The translations under genes were made by a program, and so were the position numbers. Source: Lysobacterales bacterium (lineage in GTDB: Bacteria; Pseudomonadota; Gammaproteobacteria; Xanthomonadales; Marinicellaceae). Taken from it: DNA of 37,958 nucleotides. The DNA lies in contig JAGRJR010000030.1 of the NCBI GenBank assembly GCA_020442635.1, positions 1 through 37,958 of the forward strand. The letters are read 5' to 3'. The notes under the pieces are model-generated. The model ran no database searches, was not told the origin of the DNA, and saw nothing but the letters and a program-made list of their open reading frames with translations. Position 1 is the first letter of the stretch, and every line of letters begins with the position of its first letter. Positions 9,224 through 16,398 of this stretch are shown here, piece after piece.

Positions 9224-9664
9224 ATGAAAGCACTGATACAAAGGGTTAGTCAGGCTCAGGTAAATGTTAACAACGAAACAGTCGGTTCAATCAATCAGGG
9301 CATTCTCGCCCTGATTGGTGTAGAAAGAGATGACACCATTGAAAAAGCCGAACAGTTATTGAATAAAATGCTCCGTTACCGCATTTTTTCTGATGATGCA
9401 GGCAAGATGAACCTGTCGCTTAATGACATTCAAGGTGAATTATTGCTGGTTTCTCAGTTCACTTTAGTTGCTGACACCAAAAAAGGTAATCGACCCGGTT
9501 TTTCAAAAGGTGCCTCACCTGACCATGGCACCTTTATTTTCAATGAGTTGGTTAAACTGGCACAACAAACTAAGCTAAAAATTCAAACAGGACAATTTGG
9601 CGCAGATATGCAAGTCAGCTTAACCAATGATGGTCCTGTCACTTTTTGGCTGGAAACCTCTTAA
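9224..9664 (+). CDS. dtd: D-aminoacyl-tRNA deacylase
   Basis: This 146-residue protein is the standard length for DTD, which hydrolyses D-aminoacyl-tRNAs and mischarged glycyl-tRNA-Ala. It starts MKALIQRVSQAQV and contains the active-site motif SQFTLVADTKKGNRPGF and the chiral-proofreading motif NDGPVTFWLE (GPVT), both diagnostic. The ATG at 9224 is preferred to an in-frame TTG two codons earlier because family members begin MKALIQRV. It starts 13 nt after the protease stop and so may be cotranscribed with it. Confidence 0.96.
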   Translation: MKALIQRVSQAQVNVNNETVGSINQGILALIGVERDDTIEKAEQLLNKMLRYRIFSDDAGKMNLSLNDIQGELLLVSQFTLVADTKKGNRPGFSKGASPDHGTFIFNELVKLAQQTKLKIQTGQFGADMQVSLTNDGPVTFWLETS

Positions 9665-9776
9665 CTAAACGGCGCTATTTTCCACAATTCACATCTTGGC
9701 AGAATTATTCACAATTAATCATTAACTGATTCTGACGATCATCATCTACATTTCAACTCTTTAATCAGGAGTTGTT

Positions 9777-10523
9777 ATGAAAACTTATACTTTAGCGCTT
9801 TCTTTTTTCATTTGCGGTTTGTTGATGGTCAAACAGAGCCATGCGGGTGGGCTTGAGGAAGGTTTCGAGTCTGTTAATGATCTACCTAACCAAAACTGGA
9901 CCTTTGAAAATCGTTCAGATTTTGTGGGAGACTTATTCTGGAGTCAGGGAATCAGCAAATTGTTTGCTGCACATGATGGATCGGCAAACTCTTACATCTT
10001 GGGAGGTGTAGGACAAACAGCTGGCAATGTATTGTGTGACTGGTTGATTTTGCCTGATATGGGTGCTGTGGAGCAATTGAACTTTTATACACGGACTCAA
10101 CCCAACTCTTTATCTGCTGACAGATTGGTGGTTGTTTACAGCCCCTCGGGAGGAACCACCACTGGTCCATGCGTTAATAACCAACCAGCGAACATCACAG
10201 GCAGTTCTGACTTTGGTGATTTTCAAGTGATTCACAGCATTAACCCGAACCTGGATCCGGGTGGTTATCCTGAACAATGGACCGAAATCAATGTGCCAGT
10301 GAATGGTTCAGGTCGATTGGCCTTGGTTTATTTTGTAGAAAATGTGGGTCAATCACCCTTCAATGGCAACCTAATTGCCATTGACAGCCTCACCACCGGA
10401 TCGGGCACGCCAGGCGTTCAGGACGCCACACCTGTACCTACATTATCAAAATTTTCCCTGATCTTACTGGTTTGTCTGTTTTTGCTGGCATCACCGCTCT
10501 ATCATAGATTCAAACAACGGTAA
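9777..10523 (+). CDS. Secreted choice-of-anchor-J-like protein with PTLS-type CTERM tail
   Basis: This 248-residue exported protein has a signal peptide (about 1-23, ending SHAGG). A jelly-roll-like region begins EGFESVNDLPNQNWTFEN and includes DWLILPDM, NFYTRTQ and EQWTEINVPV, which resembles choice-of-anchor J domains. The C-terminus is TPVPTLSKFSLILL, a hydrophobic helix and then the basic tail YHRFKQR. That is the tripartite layout of IPTL-CTERM signals, which are handled by exosortase H-type enzymes; the usual WG after PTL is replaced by SK. An AGGAG lies 6 nt before the ATG. It is convergent with the ToxR-like regulator. Substrate or role is unknown. Confidence 0.7.
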   Translation: MKTYTLALSFFICGLLMVKQSHAGGLEEGFESVNDLPNQNWTFENRSDFVGDLFWSQGISKLFAAHDGSANSYILGGVGQTAGNVLCDWLILPDMGAVEQLNFYTRTQPNSLSADRLVVVYSPSGGTTTGPCVNNQPANITGSSDFGDFQVIHSINPNLDPGGYPEQWTEINVPVNGSGRLALVYFVENVGQSPFNGNLIAIDSLTTGSGTPGVQDATPVPTLSKFSLILLVCLFLLASPLYHRFKQR

Positions 10524-10534
10524 TCAACATTGAC

Positions 10535-11395
10535 TTATTGGTGCCTGCTTATCCAATCATCCAATTCTGCATCAAACTCAGAAGGGTAACTGGCACCATC
10601 TTCAACACCCACATACAACAAGCACATTTTTTCTGAGTGCTGGAAAACCTTTTGGTATTTATTGATCCAAATTGTGAGGTGTGCCATTAACTCCATAGCC
10701 TGAGGTAACTCATTGGAAATAGCTGGATTGTTTTTCAGTAGATTCAATGCCTTGAGGTTATTTTCGTACAAAGGGCCTTCTGTATAGGCTCGGGTTTGCT
10801 GACATAAAAACAATTCGTGTTCATTCATCTGATCATACAATTGATAGAAGCGTTTTTCCCACGAATCATCTTTATTCAGGGTGAATCGTTGACCCAATAA
10901 ATCACCCAATTCATTGCGTCGATTGATTTGGCTGATGAACGCTTGCTTGGTAACTACCAATGCTTGCTGTAAAGATTTCATGTCTTCAAGTAATTTGATT
11001 TGATTCTTTCCCAATACCCACCAAGTTGTGACCATACCCATCAAAAGAATCGATGCCAATGGTAGTAACCACCCTCTTTTTGTTTTTTTTAAAGGTTGTT
11101 CATTTTTATTATTGATCAATCGATACCCTTCACCAAAAACAGATTCGATTTCAATGTCATCCTGATTCAATTCCTGCCGCAGTTTACTGATGATCTTGTA
11201 TAAGGAATTTTCGGTAACCACCCGACCTTGCCAGACCTTCTCAAAGATGACTTCCTTAGATATGGTTTGAGGTGAATGCTCCAACAATAAAATGAACAGC
11301 GCACTGGCTTTTTCACCCCATTTGACCGGCTGCCCAGACTTTAAAACGCGTCGACTAACATCATCAACTTGGTACGGGGAAATATTCAGGGGCAT
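10535..11395 (-). CDS. ToxR/CadC-like membrane-anchored winged-helix regulator
   Basis: This 286-residue protein has an N-terminal OmpR/PhoB-type winged helix (about 8-93). Recognisable parts are KASALFILLLEHSPQTISKE, the recognition region VVTENSLYKIISKLRQEL and the wing ESVFGEGYRL. A basic linker (KKTKRG) leads to one transmembrane helix (about 108-127), a short coiled coil (about 132-160) and a periplasmic sensory domain of about 125 residues. Two periplasmic cysteines, Cys198 and Cys258, could form a disulfide, as in CadC. There is no receiver domain, so it would signal directly through the membrane. It converges on the CTERM protein gene (11 nt apart). Target and stimulus are unknown. 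Confidence 0.8.
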   Translation of the reverse strand: MPLNISPYQVDDVSRRVLKSGQPVKWGEKASALFILLLEHSPQTISKEVIFEKVWQGRVVTENSLYKIISKLRQELNQDDIEIESVFGEGYRLINNKNEQPLKKTKRGWLLPLASILLMGMVTTWWVLGKNQIKLLEDMKSLQQALVVTKQAFISQINRRNELGDLLGQRFTLNKDDSWEKRFYQLYDQMNEHELFLCQQTRAYTEGPLYENNLKALNLLKNNPAISNELPQAMELMAHLTIWINKYQKVFQHSEKMCLLYVGVEDGASYPSEFDAELDDWISRHQ

Positions 11396-11517
11396 GTTGG
11401 ATTAAGGTCAAAGGTACAAATTTAAAATTATAATAAGAGGCATCAACAGTTACAAGTCAGTATGATTGCTTGTGTATTGATCCTATTTAACGCCGCCATG
11501 ATCAGTTTATCTTTCGA

Positions 11518-11949
11518 TTAAATAATTAAAGCCAAGGCAATAATGACTGCAAAAAATACAGCGATCCATTTAATGGCTGTCATTTTATCTGGGATGTTGT
11601 GCGAAGGTTGTTGCATGATAAGTTGCTGCATGATTGCGTCTGGATCCTGGGAATTGGTATCCAGCGGTGGTTTATTGGCATGTGAAGACCGGGTAGTTCC
11701 TGACTCGGGTGCAACTGCTTGTGTCGGCAAAGTTTGAGCCTGTGGTTTGACCAGGTTCTTTAGTTGGTTAACTGATTCTTTGACTTGTGGTTTTTCAACG
11801 TGTTCCGCCTGTTTAATGGCCTCAAGTACCGCAATGACTTTCTTTCTGGATTCCCAGGGAATTTGCGTTAAACTTTTTTGTATGCTGGTATCCAAAGTGT
11901 AGACCTTGCCATCAATACCGATTTTCATTCTGGTGCGTTGTTCAGTCAT
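11518..11949 (-). CDS. Hypothetical tail-anchored protein
   Basis: I do not recognise this 143-residue protein. From ATG 11949 it begins MTEQRTRMKIGIDGKVYTLD. A Lys-rich amphipathic section (SRKKVIAVLEAIKQAEHVEK) follows, then a Gln/Pro-rich low-complexity linker. It ends in a single C-terminal hydrophobic helix (WIAVFFAVIIALALII) running to the last residue. That is the layout of a tail-anchored inner-membrane protein with a cytosolic N-terminus. An in-frame TTG at 11967 would add six residues. No Shine-Dalgarno is obvious for either start. It lies between the ToxR-like regulator and the beta-helix gene, and I infer no link to either. Confidence 0.6.
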   Translation of the reverse strand: MTEQRTRMKIGIDGKVYTLDTSIQKSLTQIPWESRKKVIAVLEAIKQAEHVEKPQVKESVNQLKNLVKPQAQTLPTQAVAPESGTTRSSHANKPPLDTNSQDPDAIMQQLIMQQPSHNIPDKMTAIKWIAVFFAVIIALALII

Positions 11950-12284
11950 GATGTTTTTGATTAACAATCTATTTTATTATACTCAGCTTTAAACAAATTT
12001 CATCACCGTATTGATGTTGATTCACAATAACCATTACACCACCAAACTTAACCTAAGCTGACTATAAAAACCCAATTTTTGTCGAAATACTCACACTTTA
12101 AAATCTTATAAATAACTGATATTTAGGATTATTTTTTAATATCAATGCATTTTTGTTAATTTATCGTAAATTTTCTTTTCAGCCGCTTTGAACGATTATT
12201 TTTTTGCATAACGCGTCACGGAATTAACAATGAAATCAAAATTTTTATCGTATAAAGTGGGCTCTGATTTTTACGGAGGACAAC
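11950..12284. other. AT-rich 335-bp spacer upstream of the beta-helix gene
   Basis: This divergent spacer is strongly AT-rich, for example around 12100-12180. It holds a good Shine-Dalgarno, CGGAGGA (12275-12281), 3 nt before the ATG at 12285. A -10-like TATAAA lies at 12251-12256 but lacks a convincing -35. No ORF, RNA gene or repeat is seen. Confidence 0.4.
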
Positions 12285-14225
12285 ATGTTAAAACAAATAC
12301 TTACATCACTCACATTATTCACTGCTTTACAGGCACAAGCGAACAACAAGCCGTTTGAACACAACCAATTGGATCAACTCAGCTTGCAAGCTAAGGCAAC
12401 ATTACAAAGCAATTATGATCACTATTTACTTAATAATGACATCCAAGGTGTCACTGAAGTCGCCACCATTGGTGGAGATGGTGGCTGTGATTTTAACTCT
12501 TCAATCAGGGCCACACCGATTCAGGATGCCATTGATTGGACATTGGTCACTTACACCGAACTCAGAATCGTTGAAGGCACCTATGATGAAGAAAATATTA
12601 CTTTAGATGACCGAGATATGGTGATAAGAGGCGGTTTTGCCAGTTGTGCCGATGCGGAAAACAACATCATGACCAGCCCTGATTCTACCAATACCATCAT
12701 TCAATCAAGCACAGACAATAATCCTGTTTTTAGGATTCAAGGCAATGGCACTACCAACGATGTCAGTTTCTATAACCTCAGCATCAGCAACAGTGGTTCA
12801 ACCAACTGGTTTGGCGGAGCGTTTCGTATCAACGACGCAGCCGCCGATGTCTTTATGCAACATGTTTCAATCACCGACAACATCGGTTTAAACGGTGGTG
12901 GGCTTGCAGTAACTGGCTCAAGTGGAGACACCTTTTTATCTTTGAATCAAGTTCAAATTGCAGGCAACGATGCCGAAGAAGGTGGTGGTATTTACTGTAA
13001 CAGCCCTAATGGTAGCATCGTGTTTAATGCCAGCGACGGTGAAACACATGGTATCTATAACAACATCGCAACTGCAGGAGATGGTGGTGGTGTGCTGATA
13101 GAAAATGGCTGTACTTTTACCAACTACCAAGGCTCTCAAGATGTTCAATTGTTCGGTAGTGATTATCGTGGTATCAATTTCAACAGCGCGACTGGCAATG
13201 GTGGCGGATTGGCTGTTCTGGGTGGCGCAAAAGCCTATCTTTACGGTCGCACCACCTGTGTTCCCTTTCAAACTTTCTGGTTGTGTCTGTTTGGTAACGA
13301 CGACGAACCCATTACATTCGCTTTTAATCAGGCTGACACCGATGATCTAGATGGCGGAGATGGAGGAGCGATTTATGTTGCTGGCACCGACAGTCATGTT
13401 TTGGCTGAAAACGCTTACTTCATCGCTAACTTCGCTGATAATGGTGGCGCATTGGCAACCTCCAATCAAGCCACTGCCACAGTAGCATCGGCTTTCGCCA
13501 ATGAAGCTGGTAGTATCAGTTGTTGGCAAAGCGGTGCTTGTGTCGATGTCACCACTAATTTTGCTTATACAGCCGGTGGTGCTTTTTATGCAGAAAGCAA
13601 CGCCCAGGCACAAGTGAATAATGCTCGAATTACCTCAAACCGTGCCATATCTGGTGTTGCTGGTTACGCCAGAGACAATGGTACGATATTGGGTTTTGAA
13701 GGTGCCTTGATGTATAACAATGGCGACAACGGTAACGGTGAATACAACGACACATATTTGCTGAGATCATTTTTAGGTGCTGAATTGAACATGTATTTTT
13801 CTACTGTGGCCGATAACTTCGTGACCAGTCGACAAATTGGTAACAACGATGCACGTGTTGCGATTGGTAGTAGCATCATTCATGATCCAACTGGCGTTGA
13901 TATCTACACCGTCGGTGGTAACAACAATCCGACACAATTTATGGATTGTCTGGTAACCCATGAAAGCAGCAGTTTAATCGCCACCAGGGTTTTGGTTACC
14001 GATCCTGAGTTTATTGACCGAGCCAATGGTAACTACCAGTTGAGCGACACCTCATCAGCCATTGATTATTGTAATACCACTTGGGTGACACCAACCGTCT
14101 TGGACTTACAAGGTGAAGTTCGAGGCCAAGATGCACCAGGTATTATTGATAATTATGGTGTCTATGATGTGGGTGCATTTGAAAATGTTACCAATGACAT
14201 CATTTTCAAAGATGGTTTTGAATAA
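12285..14225 (+). CDS. Secreted parallel beta-helix protein with FKDGFE C-terminal tail
   Basis: This 646-residue exported protein has a signal peptide (about 1-19, ending LQAQA). The bulk is built of short Asn/Gly-rich repeats such as NGGGLAV, GGGIYC, GDGGGVLI, GNGGGLAVLGG, GDGGAIYVAG and NGGALAT. This is the GG(A/G)I/L-Y/V pattern of right-handed beta-helix (Pmp-like/pectate-lyase-like) proteins. Near the end, LDLQGEVRGQ and YDVGAFE match the typical closing segment of such proteins. The last residues, DIIFKDGFE, form a short tail I associate with exported proteins of Lysobacterales-type bacteria. The strong SD CGGAGGA and a downstream intrinsic terminator make it a monocistronic unit. Function is unknown; surface adhesin or polysaccharide binding is a guess. 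Confidence 0.75.
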   Translation: MLKQILTSLTLFTALQAQANNKPFEHNQLDQLSLQAKATLQSNYDHYLLNNDIQGVTEVATIGGDGGCDFNSSIRATPIQDAIDWTLVTYTELRIVEGTYDEENITLDDRDMVIRGGFASCADAENNIMTSPDSTNTIIQSSTDNNPVFRIQGNGTTNDVSFYNLSISNSGSTNWFGGAFRINDAAADVFMQHVSITDNIGLNGGGLAVTGSSGDTFLSLNQVQIAGNDAEEGGGIYCNSPNGSIVFNASDGETHGIYNNIATAGDGGGVLIENGCTFTNYQGSQDVQLFGSDYRGINFNSATGNGGGLAVLGGAKAYLYGRTTCVPFQTFWLCLFGNDDEPITFAFNQADTDDLDGGDGGAIYVAGTDSHVLAENAYFIANFADNGGALATSNQATATVASAFANEAGSISCWQSGACVDVTTNFAYTAGGAFYAESNAQAQVNNARITSNRAISGVAGYARDNGTILGFEGALMYNNGDNGNGEYNDTYLLRSFLGAELNMYFSTVADNFVTSRQIGNNDARVAIGSSIIHDPTGVDIYTVGGNNNPTQFMDCLVTHESSSLIATRVLVTDPEFIDRANGNYQLSDTSSAIDYCNTTWVTPTVLDLQGEVRGQDAPGIIDNYGVYDVGAFENVTNDIIFKDGFE

Positions 14226-14243
14226 ACACTGACACTGCCATGT

Positions 14244-14275
14244 AAAAAGCCACTCCATTGAGGGTGGCTTTTTTG
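14244..14275 (+). terminator. Rho-independent terminator after the beta-helix gene
   Basis: AAAAAGCCACTC pairs with GAGGGTGGCTTTTT across a short CATT loop, with one bulged G. A run of six T follows. It begins 19 nt after the TAA. The A-run on the left arm could also let it act for minus-strand transcription. Confidence 0.9.
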
Positions 14276-14355
14276 TTTCATCAGCTTATCTCAATGACAT
14301 CGACAACATGGACAATCCAAGCTAAACTGATCAGATTCATCAACCCATCAGCGAC

Positions 14356-15549
14356 ATGATTCACCCAACCAAACTATTGTCTTTTCTGCTATTAGCCGGC
14401 CTGTTGCCAAAGATCCATGCCCAAACCGAACAACCTATGTTCACCATCACGCATGACAACCATAAACAATACCAACAACACCTAACCGCTGGTCAAATCG
14501 CTTTATTCAATACCTATCCTGACAGCTTTAAAATACCAGTCTATGCCAGCCGCAAAAGCCACAAGGAACCCGATTGGGTCACCGCCAACACCCAGACCAA
14601 CATCAAAACTGCAAAACTGAATGAAGCAGGTACTGGATTTACCGGTGCTCATGCGGGCATCCCATTTGGTGAACCTGAGTCGGCTTTGGAAGTTTATTTT
14701 AATCACATCGCTCGCTGGCGCGGTAAACAGTTGGTTACTCATGCCAGTGATGCCAATGTCGGTGAAGATGGTGAGTTCCAACTGACTTCCAGAGAATCCC
14801 TGATTCGCTTTGACTATTACTTAGAAAACAACGATAACCCCAACCGACTGTTTTCTGCGCTTTCTAAAATCACCGCACCAGCGACCAAAGCCGGTGGTGG
14901 CGGACTGGTGCTGGAGCCGATTGATCAAATCGAAGAAGCACGCAATGCCTGGCTATGGGACAAAGGCAGACGTCGGGTGGTACGCGCACCGAATGTGGCT
15001 TATGACCAACCGGTTAATTCAGCAAGTGGACTGCGCACCGCCGATGACACCGACATCATCAATGGCTCACCTGATCGCTTTGACTGGCAGTTATTGGAAC
15101 AACGAGAAATTTACATTCCTTATAACAACCAAAAACTGGCATCCAAACAATTGAGCTATACCGACATCCTTAAAGCCGGACACATCAATCCCGAACACAC
15201 CCGCTATGAACTGCACAAGGTTTGGGTCATTCGAGCGACTTTAAAAAGTGAATGGCGGCACCTCTACAGCCAACGGGATTTTTACATCGATGCAGATTCC
15301 TGGTCCGCCGTCATCGCGGATCAATACGACAAACAAGGCAACTTGTTCCGCGTCAGCCTTTCCTACCTGAATCAAGACGACAACCTGCCCGGCACCTTCC
15401 CTGTTATCAACGTCTACCACGACCTCAACTCAAAACGCTACCACGTCATGGGCCTACAAAACGAATCCAACAAAAGCAACGACTACACCAGCGAACTGGT
15501 CAAAGACAATATGTTTACCTCAAATGGCCTAAAACGCTTTGTAAAATAA
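14356..15549 (+). CDS. DUF1329 family periplasmic protein
   Basis: This 397-residue protein has a signal peptide (about 1-22, ending IHAQ). It shows the conserved DUF1329 blocks in order: GAHAGIPFGEPESALEVYFNHI, WDKGRRRVVRAPNVAYD, DWQLLEQREIYIPYNN, HINPEHTRYELHKVWVIRATL and RHLYSQRDFYIDADSW. DUF1329 proteins are predicted to have a LolA-like lipoprotein-carrier fold. They are often encoded near DUF1302 proteins and RND-type exporters, but neither is present here. The length is slightly short for the family. Start at ATG 14356, with no clear SD. Biochemical function of the family is unproven to my knowledge. Confidence 0.87.
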   Translation: MIHPTKLLSFLLLAGLLPKIHAQTEQPMFTITHDNHKQYQQHLTAGQIALFNTYPDSFKIPVYASRKSHKEPDWVTANTQTNIKTAKLNEAGTGFTGAHAGIPFGEPESALEVYFNHIARWRGKQLVTHASDANVGEDGEFQLTSRESLIRFDYYLENNDNPNRLFSALSKITAPATKAGGGGLVLEPIDQIEEARNAWLWDKGRRRVVRAPNVAYDQPVNSASGLRTADDTDIINGSPDRFDWQLLEQREIYIPYNNQKLASKQLSYTDILKAGHINPEHTRYELHKVWVIRATLKSEWRHLYSQRDFYIDADSWSAVIADQYDKQGNLFRVSLSYLNQDDNLPGTFPVINVYHDLNSKRYHVMGLQNESNKSNDYTSELVKDNMFTSNGLKRFVK

Positions 15550-15606
15550 TGCTTGGACCGCCGGCGGCTCGCCGGCTAGCGTTCGGATAAAATAAATCCC
15601 TACTAT

Positions 15607-15797
15607 CGTCATCCTCGAACTTGATTCGGGGATCCATTGTGAATGGCTTCAAAAGTACCAAGGAATCATCGAAACACATACCGAACTATAAAGACATGAG
15701 TTTAATGACTCTTATCTTTAATATTTTCAGTAACCAAAGTAAGAAATTTTTGTTTACCATTTGAAAATGGGTCCCCGGATCAAATCCGAGGACGACG
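15607..15797. repeat. MITE-like element with about 30-bp inverted ends (GTCATCCTCG family)
   Basis: The left end, CGTCATCCTCGAACTTGATT continuing CGGGGATCCAT, lies at 15607-15637. Its imperfect inverted copy is at 15767-15797, with reverse complement CGTCGTCCTCGGATTTGATC then CGGGGACCCAT. Each end folds on itself (CCTCGAA/TTCGGGG and CCTCGGAT/ATCCGGGG). The core between them is AT-rich and non-coding. This GTCATCC...GGGGATCC motif is a widespread type of bacterial palindromic repeat. No transposase is nearby, so it would be non-autonomous. Confidence 0.65.
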
Positions 15798-15822
15798 GTA
15801 TTGGAAAGCATATCAAAGAAAG

Positions 15823-15910
15823 CGTCATCTTCGAACTTGGCGGCTCCCGCATCCTGCTCGCGCTGCTCACCTACATCCATGTAGGCGACCCGGAGATCCA
15901 TTTTGATGCG
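15823..15910. repeat. Third, rearranged copy of the GTCATC-type repeat containing a GC-rich insert
   Basis: CGTCATCTTCGAACTTGG (15823-15840) matches the left half of the upstream repeat, and CGGAGATCCATTTTGATG (15891-15908) resembles its right half. Between them lie about 50 bp that are much more GC-rich than the surroundings. This insert includes the near-palindrome CCTACATCCATGTAGG (15880-15895... read by eye). It looks like one repeat interrupted by, or fused with, another. Confidence 0.45.
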
Positions 15911-15929
15911 TTGTTGAAATTAAAATTTT

Positions 15930-15970
15930 GTAGGACGGGCTTAGCCCATCAATCATATTACCTAAAACAT
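15930..15970. repeat. GTAGGACGGGC-type palindromic repeat, half copy (copy A)
   Basis: GTAGGACGGGCTTAGCCCAT with the internal hairpin GGGC/GCCC is followed by CAATCATATTACCTAAAACA. The last part (CCATCAATCATATTACCTAA, then A-x-CAT) recurs almost exactly at 16338-16362. The two copies flank the small minus-strand ORF at 15999-16301. Confidence 0.65.
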
Positions 15971-15998
15971 GATTTCTTGTGATTTCAACTAATCCCGC

Positions 15999-16301
15999 TT
16001 ATTCTCCAATTAATTTTATTTTCGCATCTATTAATTTTTTTGCGACCTTGCAATCATGTTCATTACCAATGATCGAATTTAAACCCATGTTTTCACTCGC
16101 TAGTTTAGTTAGATGGTTCGATACCTTAAATCCATCTCGGCCTTCAATAAGTAAGTTGAATATCGATGGCACATAACCATCATACTCATCACTCCATTCA
16201 TCTTGCTCATTGTGCAAACCAATTGGATCCCACTCGTACCATAAAATTTTAGATATGTGTTTGATTAATTCCTTTTCTTTTTTATTGAGACCCTTTTTCA
16301 T
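15999..16301 (-). CDS. Small hypothetical protein, WDPIG/DEYDxYVP family (immunity-like)
   Basis: This 100-residue cytosolic-looking protein has the pattern ILWYEWDPIGL, SDEYDGYVPSIFNLLIEG, NHLTKLASENMGLN. I recall this layout (E-W-D-P-I-G ... D-E-Y-D-x-Y ... M-G-L) from a widespread family of small uncharacterised proteins, often encoded singly or in polymorphic-toxin loci where an immunity role is suspected. No catalytic motif is seen. It is AT-rich relative to its neighbours and sits exactly between copies A and B of a palindromic repeat. Starts ATG 16301 without a clear SD. No cognate toxin is visible. An orphan immunity gene or a general small protein are both possible. Confidence 0.6.
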   Translation of the reverse strand: MKKGLNKKEKELIKHISKILWYEWDPIGLHNEQDEWSDEYDGYVPSIFNLLIEGRDGFKVSNHLTKLASENMGLNSIIGNEHDCKVAKKLIDAKIKLIGE

Positions 16302-16324
16302 AATTTAACCATAATTTTTTTATT

Positions 16325-16391
16325 GGATAGGCAAAGTCCATCAATCATATTACCTAAAGCATAAATTCATGATGGGCAGAGCTCATCCTAC
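16325..16391. repeat. GTAGGATGGGC-type palindromic repeat, two-arm copy (copy B)
   Basis: The left arm, GGATAGGCAAAGTCCATCA (16325-16343), and right arm, TGATGGGCAGAGCTCATCCT then AC (16370-16391), are inverted. The right arm's reverse complement, GTAGGATGAGCTCTGCCCAT, matches copy A's GTAGGACGGGCTTAGCCCAT in most positions. Between the arms is the shared ATCATATTACCTAAAGCAT. It looks like a REP/BIME-like or small MITE unit just downstream of the 16399-17325 gene. Confidence 0.6.
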
Positions 16392-16398
16392 TTAACTT

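Noticed and set aside
12936..13961. Several antisense ORFs within the beta-helix gene
   Set aside because: They are by-products of its repetitive Gly/Asn codons and lack starts with RBS.
15686..15982. ORFs on both strands over the repeat region (15686-15901 minus, 15761-15982 plus)
   Set aside because: They are created by the GC-rich palindromic repeat copies and lack RBS or protein-like conservation cues.
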